The notes under the pieces were generated by a model. The model saw only the letters and a program-made list of their open reading frames with translations, was not told where the DNA came from and made no database searches. Both the position numbers and the translations under genes were made by a program. A DNA stretch of 42,720 bases from a virus. The first letter of the stretch is position 1. Each line of letters begins with the position of its first letter. Positions 6,830-15,239 of this stretch are shown here, piece after piece. The stretch lies in IMG/VR virus record IMGVR_UViG_3300037517_001501, positions 1 to 42,720 of that record; one strand, 5' to 3'.

Positions 6830-8323
6830 TTAGGCCGAGGGGAATGGTGCGGTGGGCGGGGTGAAGTTGGCGGTGTAGCGGGCGATGCCTTTGGTGATGC
6901 GGAACCCACCCATCAAGCCATCGTAAACATAGATCGTGCCGAACGAAAGACCGTAACGTCCTATATCAATTTGATTGTGCGTAAAGTTGTTATTCCATGT
7001 GCGATCAGATCCTAGCTGCGCGCCGTCAACAAAAAACCTAACGGTCGTGCCACTTCTGGCAATTGCAATGTGCTGCCAAATGCCCGCACTAGCCGCGCCC
7101 ATATTCTCAATATTACCGTTGCCGCCAACGCCAGCTTGTGATAACCACCAGTCGCCTAGGTAGAGCGACAAGGATGGCCCTGCTATTCCAAATGTAAATA
7201 CTCCATCGTTGCCGCTAACTGTATCCGGCTTAAGCCACATTTCAATTGTAAAATCACCGGTTCCCAGCACAAGCTCGGAGCTGGTCGCAGTTTGAATGTA
7301 AGTGCCATCGGCTCCATCGAAAACTGCAGCCGCTGTGCCGTACTTTTTATCGGCAGTTGTTAACTGTGCTCCGCCATAGGCTGTAACCGTCAACCCATTA
7401 GAACTGCTATCCGTAAACGTCGTGCTGCCATTGCTGCCATCCATGTGCAGCAGCAGCGAGACGTTGGCGAAGTCGGGGTCGCCAACTGCGCCAGTGGTCA
7501 CCACAGGCGCCAGAGCGGCCACAGCGACACCTGCTGCAGGCAGCGTCACGCTGACTTCAGATGTCACCACAGGCGCCAGTGCGGTCACAGCGATACCTGC
7601 TGCAGGCACCCCCACACTTGCACCAGTGCTTACGCCGGGCACCAACGCCGCGACCGTCACCCCCGCAGCAGGCACCACACCACCAGCGAACACCTCAATA
7701 AACCCACCAGTCGCCAACTCAAACGTCTCAGCCGGCAGCGTCAGAACGTACTCGTACTCGATCGCGCCGATGAATCCGCCGGTCATCACCTCAGCGCTTT
7801 CAGACTCAAGCACCGGGATGATCAGCAGCAGATCATCCGGCTGGCTGACTGCATAACGATCAGATCCATTGGTCGGCAGCGCAGCCAGTGCAGCAGCAAC
7901 ACTGGCCGGGTCGCGTGGGTTGAACCCAGCCGGGATAGCGATCGAGTTTGCCTTCACGGTCACGTCCGTATCCGGCACTGGCGTGGGGTTGAGGCCTGTG
8001 CTCGCCACCGGCAGCCGCACCCAGCTGGATGATGGCGCCGATGCGCCCGTGTAGCCGGTCACACCAGACAGCGACAGGTCGGCGCTCACTACCAGGCCGT
8101 TGCTGTCCCAGGCGTAGCTGGCGCCATCCATGAGAAACGCTGCCTCGATGCCCGCCATGCGGATGTAGATCGGATCCAGATCACGGGTCGGCACTTCGCC
8201 AAAGCCGGTCACGATGTTCTGGCCGAAGGCATGGCCGGCCTGCAGCAGCACCTGAGCATTGCCGAACAGCATTGCTGCACGTGCGGCCTGGCCTCTGTTG
8301 AGCGTAAGGGTGGGATCAGTCAT
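6830..8323 (-). CDS. Tail adhesin with C-terminal LamG-like domain
   Basis: The 497-residue product has an N-terminal virion-attachment part, including YIRMAGIEAAFLMDGASYAWDS. A central stretch has three roughly 22-residue Ala/Val repeats (PAAGVTVAALVPGVSTG, PAAGIAVTALAPVVTSE, PAAGVAVAALAPVVTTG). The C-terminal part (about 280-497) is a concanavalin/laminin-G fold (VSLLLHMDGSNGSTTFTDSS, GDFTIEMWLKPD, WQHIAIARSGTTVRFFVDG). LamG domains bind glycans or proteins, so receptor binding is likely. I take the ATG at 8323 (MTDPTLTL), which overlaps the preceding stop as TGATG; an in-frame start 12 nt upstream is less likely. Confidence 0.75.
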   Translation of the reverse strand: MTDPTLTLNRGQAARAAMLFGNAQVLLQAGHAFGQNIVTGFGEVPTRDLDPIYIRMAGIEAAFLMDGASYAWDSNGLVVSADLSLSGVTGYTGASAPSSSWVRLPVASTGLNPTPVPDTDVTVKANSIAIPAGFNPRDPASVAAALAALPTNGSDRYAVSQPDDLLLIIPVLESESAEVMTGGFIGAIEYEYVLTLPAETFELATGGFIEVFAGGVVPAAGVTVAALVPGVSTGASVGVPAAGIAVTALAPVVTSEVSVTLPAAGVAVAALAPVVTTGAVGDPDFANVSLLLHMDGSNGSTTFTDSSSNGLTVTAYGGAQLTTADKKYGTAAAVFDGADGTYIQTATSSELVLGTGDFTIEMWLKPDTVSGNDGVFTFGIAGPSLSLYLGDWWLSQAGVGGNGNIENMGAASAGIWQHIAIARSGTTVRFFVDGAQLGSDRTWNNNFTHNQIDIGRYGLSFGTIYVYDGLMGGFRITKGIARYTANFTPPTAPFPSA

Positions 8324-9216
8324 CAGGTCACCCACTCGAAGAAGTCGTCTGGTGCGAACGGCATGGTGTAGTCCTGGGTTTTGATAACCACGTCATCGAA
8401 GCCGTCGCTGTCAAATGCAACGCTGCCAGAAAATGTTTTCCTGTCGCCTCGTCCAGCGTTAATCGTATCGCGTGCGACTGAATGATCAGGTGGTTTCGTA
8501 GGGATGGGAGCGCGACCGATCTCTGTGCGCACCTCGGTTCCCTGAAACACCAGTGGGGTCATCGACAGAACGGAAGCGGCGATGTAAGCGCCACCGCCGC
8601 TTGAGTCCAGCGCGATGTCGCCTGTATTCTCCATCTGCGCCCTGAATGACTGCGACCCTTCCTGCGTGCTCCCGTAAGCTATCCATGTGCTGGTTTCGGT
8701 GCGCGTCACCTCCCGCCCATCGGCGGACGTGGCGGTGAAGTTCATTGTCTCCCTGACGGTGCTGGTGATCAGCGAAGTGCCTGGCGTGTAGAACTCGTAC
8801 CCTCCATCGGGTATTGCCAGACCACCAGCGAACTCGGACAGCGAGATCCTTGTTTCAGCCCGTTCTTTCACGAGTACCGGCCCCGATGTCGAGCTGTCGT
8901 ATTCGTACGTCGTCTCGATTTCAGTGATCGCATCACCGCCTGGCAGTCCCAGGCCCAGTGATAACTTCCCGACCACCAGTGCCCCGTTGATCGACGCCTG
9001 CGTGGTGCGCTTGGTTTCGATCTTTCGCACCACCACATCAGTGTTTTCTGTTGCGCCTTCCTCGTTGATATAGGTGAATTGCGCAAAAGTAGTGTTAGTC
9101 TGGCCGCGATCGGTACTGGTGAGCGACACCGACCGCTGCTGGTCATCCTGGTTGGTGTAGCGAATCACCATCGTGCGCGGTGGTGAGACTGTTTCGCTGA
9201 AGGTCCAGTCGCTCAT
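8323..9216 (-). CDS. Tail tip or baseplate protein
   Basis: The 297-residue product begins MSDWTFSETVSPPRTMVIRYTNQ and is rich in Thr/Ser beta strands (SLTSTDRGQTNTTFAQFTYI; ETMNFTATSADGREVTRTETSTW). It ends in a compact region with TQDYTMPFAPDDFFEWV. It is coupled to both neighbours (ATGA upstream, TGATG downstream) in the distal-tail operon. No family is certain; order suggests a tail-tip component assembled with the hub-like protein encoded upstream. Confidence 0.6.
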   Translation of the reverse strand: MSDWTFSETVSPPRTMVIRYTNQDDQQRSVSLTSTDRGQTNTTFAQFTYINEEGATENTDVVVRKIETKRTTQASINGALVVGKLSLGLGLPGGDAITEIETTYEYDSSTSGPVLVKERAETRISLSEFAGGLAIPDGGYEFYTPGTSLITSTVRETMNFTATSADGREVTRTETSTWIAYGSTQEGSQSFRAQMENTGDIALDSSGGGAYIAASVLSMTPLVFQGTEVRTEIGRAPIPTKPPDHSVARDTINAGRGDRKTFSGSVAFDSDGFDDVVIKTQDYTMPFAPDDFFEWVT

Positions 9217-10010
9217 GATCTTGGAATGTTCCCGATATCAAAACGATTAGTCCATCCCTGCCACGTCAGCCGTGGCGGCGGCGTAGGTGGCGATTCTGCA
9301 GCGTTGTAAACCACGGTGAAATTGTCAGGCGGTTCTTCACCGTCAGTGATCGCTTCGATGCTGTATAGATTGTCAGTCGTCAGCACCGGCCCTCTCCGCC
9401 CGAGCTTGAAGTTAAGCCCACGCACCTGCAGTTTGCCATTAGGCAGTATCCTGCCAAACTTTGCCTCTGATCGGATCAGATCACCGATTACCTGCACGTA
9501 GCCATTGCTCAGGTCCATGCGATACCGCAAGAACCGAAACGACAGCGGCACGCTGTTGCTGTCGAGCTGCAGGCCGATCTTGCCTAGGCAGTATTGAAGA
9601 AGATTCTGGGCGCTGATTGCATACGGTGCTGTGGTGAAGAATTGTCCATTGGGCAATGACACCCATTCTTGCGGCTGCTCAACCGAGGCATAGTAAAAAT
9701 CCTTCTTCTTTAATCCCTCCATCAGCGTCAGCCTGCAGCCGATCTCAATCTCACTGATCCGATCCGCTGGATTTGGCACTGCCCGCACCACGAACATCGG
9801 CTTGGGGAACCGGGTGATCAGGTTTAGCTGTGGTCGCACCACGATCAAGTTCACCGGCGTACCGCGTGCCGGGTTGACGATCCCATCCATCAGCAGCCGA
9901 CCTTGGGTTTTGATCAGCCCGCTGCCGTCGCTGATGTGGTTGCTGCCAACATCACCCGAGATGCACACACCCAGGTCGGTTGCGATGGTGGCGCGAAAAT
10001 CAACCGTCAT
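9213..10010 (-). CDS. Tail hub-like (tail-associated) protein
   Basis: The 265-residue product has the position and character of a gp27/Tal-like hub protein. It follows the distal-tail-like gene, has strand-rich halves (TPVNLIVVRPQLNLITRFPKPMFVVRA; ISEIEIGCRLTLMEGLKKKDFYYA) and a helical insertion (ISAQNLLQYCLGKIGLQL) typical of hub domain organisation. The C-terminus is Pro-rich. ATGA overlaps join it to both flanking genes. The assignment is moderate because no diagnostic motif exists. Confidence 0.55.
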   Translation of the reverse strand: MTVDFRATIATDLGVCISGDVGSNHISDGSGLIKTQGRLLMDGIVNPARGTPVNLIVVRPQLNLITRFPKPMFVVRAVPNPADRISEIEIGCRLTLMEGLKKKDFYYASVEQPQEWVSLPNGQFFTTAPYAISAQNLLQYCLGKIGLQLDSNSVPLSFRFLRYRMDLSNGYVQVIGDLIRSEAKFGRILPNGKLQVRGLNFKLGRRGPVLTTDNLYSIEAITDGEEPPDNFTVVYNAAESPPTPPPRLTWQGWTNRFDIGNIPRS

Positions 10011-10753
10011 CGGATCTGCGCCAGATCAACGCTCACCAGCGTCCGCGTCACCCTGGCGCCGGCCACGATCACGGGGGTCTGATCAATCACCGGCGGGGTC
10101 ACAGGGAACCAAGACGCTGCAGCGGGCACGGTGGCGATCGTCGTCTCGTACCAGGTGCGGATCGTTGCGCCAGCGCCAACGGTGTTCGTCCACCCCTGGA
10201 TTCGTTTCACCTTGGTGGCGACTGCCGGGCCGCGGATCACGTGCGTGCCGCTGCCGGTCAGCTCGATAGTGGGGCCATCCTCGTGGCCGTCGGGCTGTGC
10301 TGTGAGGTTCAGCGTGATGGTGCCCAGGGTGTAGGTGCCGAATGTGGATTCGTTGTCCTCAAGCGCCTGGCCGATCTCATCCTCGCGGGTGAGGATCGCC
10401 AGCTGCTGGGCAGCATCCACCAGCTCGAACGACACGCCGACCATCGCACCCAGCGCCGTGGGTTGCGGTGCGGATGTGAACCAGGCGCCCACGTTGGTCC
10501 AGGTCATGCCGCGGTAGCTGCCGCTTACCAGGACGGTGCTGCCGACGGACAGCGAGATCATGGTGTCAGGATCAGCGATCCTCAGGTTCCGCCAGGTGGT
10601 GTAGATCCCGTCGAGCGTCAGCCACTCGGCCGGCGTGAGGATGCACTGCACCGGCCAGCTGCGTGCGGTGCGACCGGTGAGGGCATCACCAGTATGAGCG
10701 AAGGGCACCTGCTGCAGCGCCTTGATCTGCAGGTTGCCGACGGTGATGCTCAC
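10007..10753 (-). CDS. Distal tail (Dit)-like protein
   Basis: The 248-residue product begins with GTG at 10753 (MSITVGNLQIKALQQVPFAHTG). It contains an insertion-type beta region (PVQCILTPAEWLTLDGIYTTW; MISLSVGSTVLVSGSYRGMTWT), as in tail-completion and Dit proteins. It is the first gene after the tape measure, the usual Dit position. It is separated from the tape measure by a 12-bp minisatellite rather than by the usual overlap. No late-type motif lies at the usual spacing; the nearest copy is inside the tape-measure gene at 10952. Confidence 0.55.
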   Translation of the reverse strand: MSITVGNLQIKALQQVPFAHTGDALTGRTARSWPVQCILTPAEWLTLDGIYTTWRNLRIADPDTMISLSVGSTVLVSGSYRGMTWTNVGAWFTSAPQPTALGAMVGVSFELVDAAQQLAILTREDEIGQALEDNESTFGTYTLGTITLNLTAQPDGHEDGPTIELTGSGTHVIRGPAVATKVKRIQGWTNTVGAGATIRTWYETTIATVPAAASWFPVTPPVIDQTPVIVAGARVTRTLVSVDLAQIR

Positions 10754-10778
10754 CAGCTCACCCCCACGGTGTTGTCAC

Positions 10779-10858
10779 GGGTCGCCTGTCGGGTCACCTC
10801 TCGGGTCGCCTCTCGGGTCGCCTGTCGGGTCGCCTCTCGGGTCGCCTGTCGGGTCACC
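10779..10858. repeat. 12-bp tandem repeat between tape measure and Dit-like genes
   Basis: Six full copies of GGGTCRCCTSTC (plus strand) run from 10779 to 10850, followed by a partial copy that contains the tape-measure stop codon. Units alternate at one position (CCTGTC or CCTCTC). On the minus strand each unit reads GASAGGYGACCC. The array occupies most of the roughly 100-nt intergenic gap. The short plus-strand open frame through it is an artefact. Confidence 0.9.
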
Positions 10859-13800
10859 GGAGCATCTGCTTGAGCACCTGGCTGCCGGTGGGTCCGGTCT
10901 TGGTGCTGATGTTGACGTTCCACTGTTTCCGCGCCAACTCGCCGACCTCCTGCCTCAGTTTTCCGACCTCAACGGCGAGTGCTGCATTGCTGCCGCCGCC
11001 ACCCATCGGCAGAGCGGCGCCAGCGCGGCCTGGGAGGGCACCCTGCTCCTGCAGGCGGCTGGTGATGCCGGCGGGGATGACGGTGCCATTGGCGGGAGCA
11101 CGCCAGAGGGAGTTGGGCGCGGCGTTGATGAGCGAGAGGCGACCACCAGCGAGTAGTGCTTCCTGGCCTAGCTCGTTCACGCGGTATTGCTCGCCGGCAT
11201 CAACCGGGCCACCTGTCCAGCGGGAGCCTGGCAGGCGGGATGCACGTTCCAGCCAGTCGTAGAACACCTTGGCGGCATTGGCGGCGGACTGGGTGCGGTT
11301 GGCCACCTCGCCCATCTGATTGACCAGTGGCAAGTTGGCGATCTGCTCGCCGAATGTCTTGGCGCCTGACAGCCACCCGGCGAAGTTCCGCGCACCCTGC
11401 GCCGCTTTAGGCGCGGTGCCGCTGGTGCTGATGAATGCGCTGGCGATGTCATCAGCCGGGCTGGATGCGTTGCTCACCGCATCACCGATCCCACCGGCTG
11501 CATCGGCGGTCTTGCCTGCTGCGGTGGCCGAGCCATCAAGCTGGCGGTTCAGTGCTTCGGTGGCGCGGGTCACGTCCTGCTGGCTGCGGCCGAGGACGAA
11601 CGACCCATCAGCAGCGCGCTCGATCGCCAGCCCGGTCTGCTGCGCCACGGACGTGAGGCGGGCCTGTTCGGTAACGCTGTTGGCAGTGACGACGCCGACG
11701 CGATCAGCAGCGCCGGCCAGGGCGTTGATCGCCACCAGGGAGCCGTTGGCCTCGAAGCGGTAGCCCATCTGCGCGGCCTTGGCGCGTTCACCGTTGATCG
11801 CGGTTTCCTGCTGTAGGCCGAGGATGGCGGCCTCAATCGGTTGGGTTTGCTTGAGGGTGTTCTGCTGCTGGGTTTTGATCCCGAGGATCGCCTGCTGCAG
11901 CTCTACCTGCGCCGATGCTGCGGCGATTTCTGCCTGGCTGCCGCTGGCCTGCGCTTTCTGCAGCTCCACCTGCGCTTTGAGGATCTCCGCCCGCTGTTCC
12001 TGAACGGACAGATCCGCTTCCAGTCGAGCCTTCTGCTGGCTGAGCTCCAGCATCTTGATCTGCAGCTGCTGTTCCTGCTGCAGCGCCTGGAATCGTGCCT
12101 GCAGCGCCTGGCGGTCCAGTTCCTGGATTTGTTTCTTGATGGCACCGATCTGCGCTTCGGATGCACCACGCTTCTCAGCGCCGGCCAGCTCGAACTCCAG
12201 CCCGGCCTTCACCACCGCAAACCGGGACTGCTCACGATCGGCCAGCGCCTGGGACAGGCCCACCAGCTGCTGGCCTACTGCCAGCTGTGCCTCCAGGTTG
12301 CGCACCGGTGCGGTGGCGATGATCTGGTTCAGCTCGGCTTCGGCTTGGGCGCGTGCTTTGGTGGCTTCCTGCGCTCGTTTCTGTGCTTCGGTGTCGGCTT
12401 GCGTTGCGGCAGTGCTGGCCTGAGTTGCGGGCAGCAGCGACTGCAGCTGCTTGATCCTGGCGTCGGTGAGCGTGTTGCCCTGCCGTGCTGCTTCCGCCAG
12501 CCGCAGTAGCTCATCGGCGTATTCCTTGTTACCGCTGTTCCGCGCTGCAGCAGCGAGGGCCTCGAACTGCTTGGCCAGCTCCAGGCCGTTTCCGCGTGCT
12601 TCCTCCAGCGCGGCGGTGAGGTTCTTAATCTGCTCGGTCTGCTCGGTGTTCGGCGGGCCACCGGCGGCCTTCAGTTCGGCGAACAGCTTGCCCGCGGCGT
12701 TCTCGGCATTGATTGCTTCCTGCTGGAGATTCAGCAGCGCGATGGCGGCCTGCTCTAGGCCTTGCGTTTGGTTGGCATTTGCGACGGTCTCCCGCCACTT
12801 GTTGAATAGGAACGTGACTGCCTCGGTCGCACCCTTCAGGCCAGGGATTGCGGTCTGCGCAGCGTTGGCGACAGCCTTGAGCGCATCCACCACCAGCGGG
12901 CCGATGCTGGGGATTCCCTGCAGCGGCGCCAGCAGTGCGCTGAGCGCATCGGTGTTGTCCTGCATCGCACGAGCGAAGGGTCCGCCGAGGCTGGTGAGCT
13001 CTCCAGTCTCGACACCGGCCTTCACCAGGGCAGCGGTCAGCCGGTCCTGGCCTGCAGCGGCCGACTCGGCGATCGAGCGCGAGTCAGCGGTCGAGCGGTT
13101 GTAGGTGTCAACGGCGAACACGACCGCACCGATCGCCAGCGCGAGCGGGCCGAACTTGGCGGTCAGCGCACCAATCTGCTGCTGCAGTGCACCGGTTTGA
13201 ACTGATGTGGTGAATGCAGCCCATGCTGCCTTGGCAGTGGCTAGGTCGGTGATGAACTGAGTTTTGAGCAGGGTGGTGAGCTGCTGGAAGCCGGCGATGG
13301 CGGTGGCGATCTGCCCCTTGATCAGCTCGGTGTTGAGCGCCATCACGGCGAGCTTCACCGCCAGGTAAGCCGATGGCAGGCCCAGCAGCACGCCCGCCAG
13401 CGCCTTGAGTGGGCCGGGTACTGCAGCGATGGCCTCCACAAATCCGGTGATGGCATTGATCGAGCCGGAGACGATCGGCGCCAGCCCCTTGAACGTCTCC
13501 ACCGTGAGGTTGCTGATCGTGTTCTGCAGGCGCTTAAGGCTGCCGTCGATCGTGGCGGTGGCCTTCTCTGATGCAGACGCGGCGGCGCCGGCGGAGGTGC
13601 GCTGGTTGTCCAGGAACTGGTTGTATTTCTCCAGCCCGTCATTCAGCAGCGGCATCAGCGCGGTCTGCGCCTCGGTGCTGCCGGTGAGGCGAATGATCGA
13701 CTCAGAGCTGGCGGCGCCCTTCTCCACCAGCTGCTGCAGGAACCCGCCGAGGCCCTTGGCTTGCAGTGCGGATGCGTTCCATTCGATGCCCAGCTCCTTG

Positions 13801-14798
13801 GCGTACTTGCTCGCGTCCTGGCTGGGCTTAAGGATGGAGACGATCGCCTGCTGGATGCCGGCAAAGGTGGAGCCGACCGGCACACCTTGAGCGGTAGCAC
13901 CGGAGATGGCAGCGTTGAGCTCTTCAAGGCTGACGCCGGATGCCTTGGCGGTCGGCGCGAGGCGGCCGATCTCCCTGGCGTATTCACCGGCGACGATCTT
14001 GCCGTCGTTCTGGGTTTGGATGATGCTGTCGGTGACCTTGGTGGCGTCCTCGGCACTGAGGCCATAGGCGTTGAGGACGGATGTGAGGCCGTCGCCTGCG
14101 GTCTGCAGATCGGTGAAGCCACCAGTGGCGAGCAGTGCTGCGGCACGCATCACCTCGGTGTTGCTGGCAGCATCGGAAAAGCCGGAGCTGGCCACGTCGT
14201 AGGCGGCCTCCATCAGCTCCACCTGGGAGACGTTGTTGTTCAGTTCGCGGGACAGGTTGGCAAGGTTGCGGCCCAGCTCGTCGGTATTCACCCCCAGGGT
14301 GGAGACTGCAGCGCGAGCGGTGTCGAACTGGCTGATCGTGCGGGGAATGCTGCTGACAGCCTGGAGCGCAGCGCCGGCAGCATTGGTGAGGGTGTTGGAC
14401 AGGCTGAACGCGATGCCCTGCACCACACCATCGAGCAGCCGGAACTGATTAGCGGCGGCGGGTGCGTCGGAGGCATCGACCTTAAGAAGAGTTTTTTCCC
14501 GGCTTAGTTCAGTGCGCTCTGCTCTAAGTGCCTCTAGTTGCTTCCCTGCTTCGACGTACTCAGATGAATCAACCTTAAGAGTTGCCCTTTGATTGTTGAG
14601 GGTTCCAATCTCTTTGATCAACGCACCTAGACGGCTGTTGATCTCGCTTATCCGATTGCCTGCCCCAGCGACTCCATTGCTCAGGCCTTTTTCCAGCCCC
14701 TGCCCAGCCTTTGCGGCCTCTTGCGGCAGCTGCTGAAACCCGCGCAGCACCTCGCTGAAATCACCACCAACCTTGACCTGAAAATCACCGACCGACAT
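10854..14798 (-). CDS. Tail tape measure protein
   Basis: This 1314-residue protein is the longest in the window and sits in the canonical place for the tail-length ruler and assembly scaffold. After a short coiled coil (residues 50-115), residues about 120-400 match the TP901-type tape-measure core (SQVELMEAAYDVASSGFSDA, GGFTDLQTAGDGLTSVLNAY). Two hydrophobic segments near 462-488 and 548-565 could enter the host membrane. A long Gln/Ala/Glu-rich coiled coil follows (about 690-1010), then a Gly-rich C-terminus. By the usual ruler relation this length suggests a tail near 0.2 micrometre (inference). The ATG lies one nucleotide after the preceding stop. Confidence 0.92.
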   Translation of the reverse strand: MSVGDFQVKVGGDFSEVLRGFQQLPQEAAKAGQGLEKGLSNGVAGAGNRISEINSRLGALIKEIGTLNNQRATLKVDSSEYVEAGKQLEALRAERTELSREKTLLKVDASDAPAAANQFRLLDGVVQGIAFSLSNTLTNAAGAALQAVSSIPRTISQFDTARAAVSTLGVNTDELGRNLANLSRELNNNVSQVELMEAAYDVASSGFSDAASNTEVMRAAALLATGGFTDLQTAGDGLTSVLNAYGLSAEDATKVTDSIIQTQNDGKIVAGEYAREIGRLAPTAKASGVSLEELNAAISGATAQGVPVGSTFAGIQQAIVSILKPSQDASKYAKELGIEWNASALQAKGLGGFLQQLVEKGAASSESIIRLTGSTEAQTALMPLLNDGLEKYNQFLDNQRTSAGAAASASEKATATIDGSLKRLQNTISNLTVETFKGLAPIVSGSINAITGFVEAIAAVPGPLKALAGVLLGLPSAYLAVKLAVMALNTELIKGQIATAIAGFQQLTTLLKTQFITDLATAKAAWAAFTTSVQTGALQQQIGALTAKFGPLALAIGAVVFAVDTYNRSTADSRSIAESAAAGQDRLTAALVKAGVETGELTSLGGPFARAMQDNTDALSALLAPLQGIPSIGPLVVDALKAVANAAQTAIPGLKGATEAVTFLFNKWRETVANANQTQGLEQAAIALLNLQQEAINAENAAGKLFAELKAAGGPPNTEQTEQIKNLTAALEEARGNGLELAKQFEALAAAARNSGNKEYADELLRLAEAARQGNTLTDARIKQLQSLLPATQASTAATQADTEAQKRAQEATKARAQAEAELNQIIATAPVRNLEAQLAVGQQLVGLSQALADREQSRFAVVKAGLEFELAGAEKRGASEAQIGAIKKQIQELDRQALQARFQALQQEQQLQIKMLELSQQKARLEADLSVQEQRAEILKAQVELQKAQASGSQAEIAAASAQVELQQAILGIKTQQQNTLKQTQPIEAAILGLQQETAINGERAKAAQMGYRFEANGSLVAINALAGAADRVGVVTANSVTEQARLTSVAQQTGLAIERAADGSFVLGRSQQDVTRATEALNRQLDGSATAAGKTADAAGGIGDAVSNASSPADDIASAFISTSGTAPKAAQGARNFAGWLSGAKTFGEQIANLPLVNQMGEVANRTQSAANAAKVFYDWLERASRLPGSRWTGGPVDAGEQYRVNELGQEALLAGGRLSLINAAPNSLWRAPANGTVIPAGITSRLQEQGALPGRAGAALPMGGGGSNAALAVEVGKLRQEVGELARKQWNVNISTKTGPTGSQVLKQMLR
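10952..10964 (-). promoter_or_regulatory. Possible late-gene motif inside the tape-measure gene
   Basis: GGAAAACTGAGGC on the minus strand matches the fourteen leader copies but lies within coding sequence, about 210 nt before the Dit-like start. If functional it would serve that gene across the 12-bp repeat array; a chance match cannot be excluded. Confidence 0.3.
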
Positions 14799-14799
14799 C

Positions 14800-15225
14800 T
14801 CAGTTCACCACGACGGTTGGATTGGTCCAGCGCACAACGATCTGATCCACCACGCCGATACCGTCGCCTGGTGCGTCGCCGTCGATGGTGCTGCTGGTGG
14901 CGCCAGGCAGCAGGGTGATGATGCGCGAGCGGACCGTTTCGAGCGCTGCAGCCGTCTGCCACCCGGAGACGTACAGCCGCCAGGTGGGATTGGTCAGCGT
15001 GCCGCCAGTCATCAGAGCCTGCTCAGCGCCGGACGGAATCGCCGTGATCACCACCTCCACGCCGTCCACCGTGGTGCCAGGCGGCAGCTGTTCATTCCGC
15101 GCCAGCACCGCCATCGCCGGCCTGGTGGTGCCACCAGTGAAGGTGTAAGTGCCAAGCGCCGCCGCGATGGCTGTATCAGCCATCAGCCGGTCGTGGATCG
15201 CAGCGGCGGTGGTGGGTAGTGCCAT
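14800..15225 (-). CDS. Small tail protein before the tape measure
   Basis: The 141-residue product (MALPTTAAAIHDRLMADTAI) contains a beta-rich middle with VEVVITAIPSGAEQALMTGGTLTNPTWRLYVSGWQ and a C-terminal VVDQIVVRWTNPTVVV. The helix-then-strand plan and size fit tail-terminator proteins of siphoviruses, but the position next to the tape measure is also used by other minor tail proteins. The ATG at 15225 immediately follows a late-type motif. Confidence 0.55.
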   Translation of the reverse strand: MALPTTAAAIHDRLMADTAIAAALGTYTFTGGTTRPAMAVLARNEQLPPGTTVDGVEVVITAIPSGAEQALMTGGTLTNPTWRLYVSGWQTAAALETVRSRIITLLPGATSSTIDGDAPGDGIGVVDQIVVRWTNPTVVVN

Positions 15226-15238
15226 GGCTCAGGTTTCC
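15226..15238 (-). promoter_or_regulatory. Late-gene leader motif, copy before 15225
   Basis: GGAAACCTGAGCC on the minus strand abuts the ATG at 15225, so the first G is only 13 nt from the start. The stop of the upstream gene (TAA at 15240-15242) precedes it. Confidence 0.5.
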
Positions 15239-15239
15239 G

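Noticed and set aside
10779-10858. CRISPR array
   Set aside because: Neither the 12-bp nor the 78-bp repeats have unique spacers; they are continuous tandem repeats.
10722-11156. Plus-strand frame with GSPVGSPLGSP repeats
   Set aside because: It is only the 12-bp minisatellite read on the other strand, running into the tape-measure gene.
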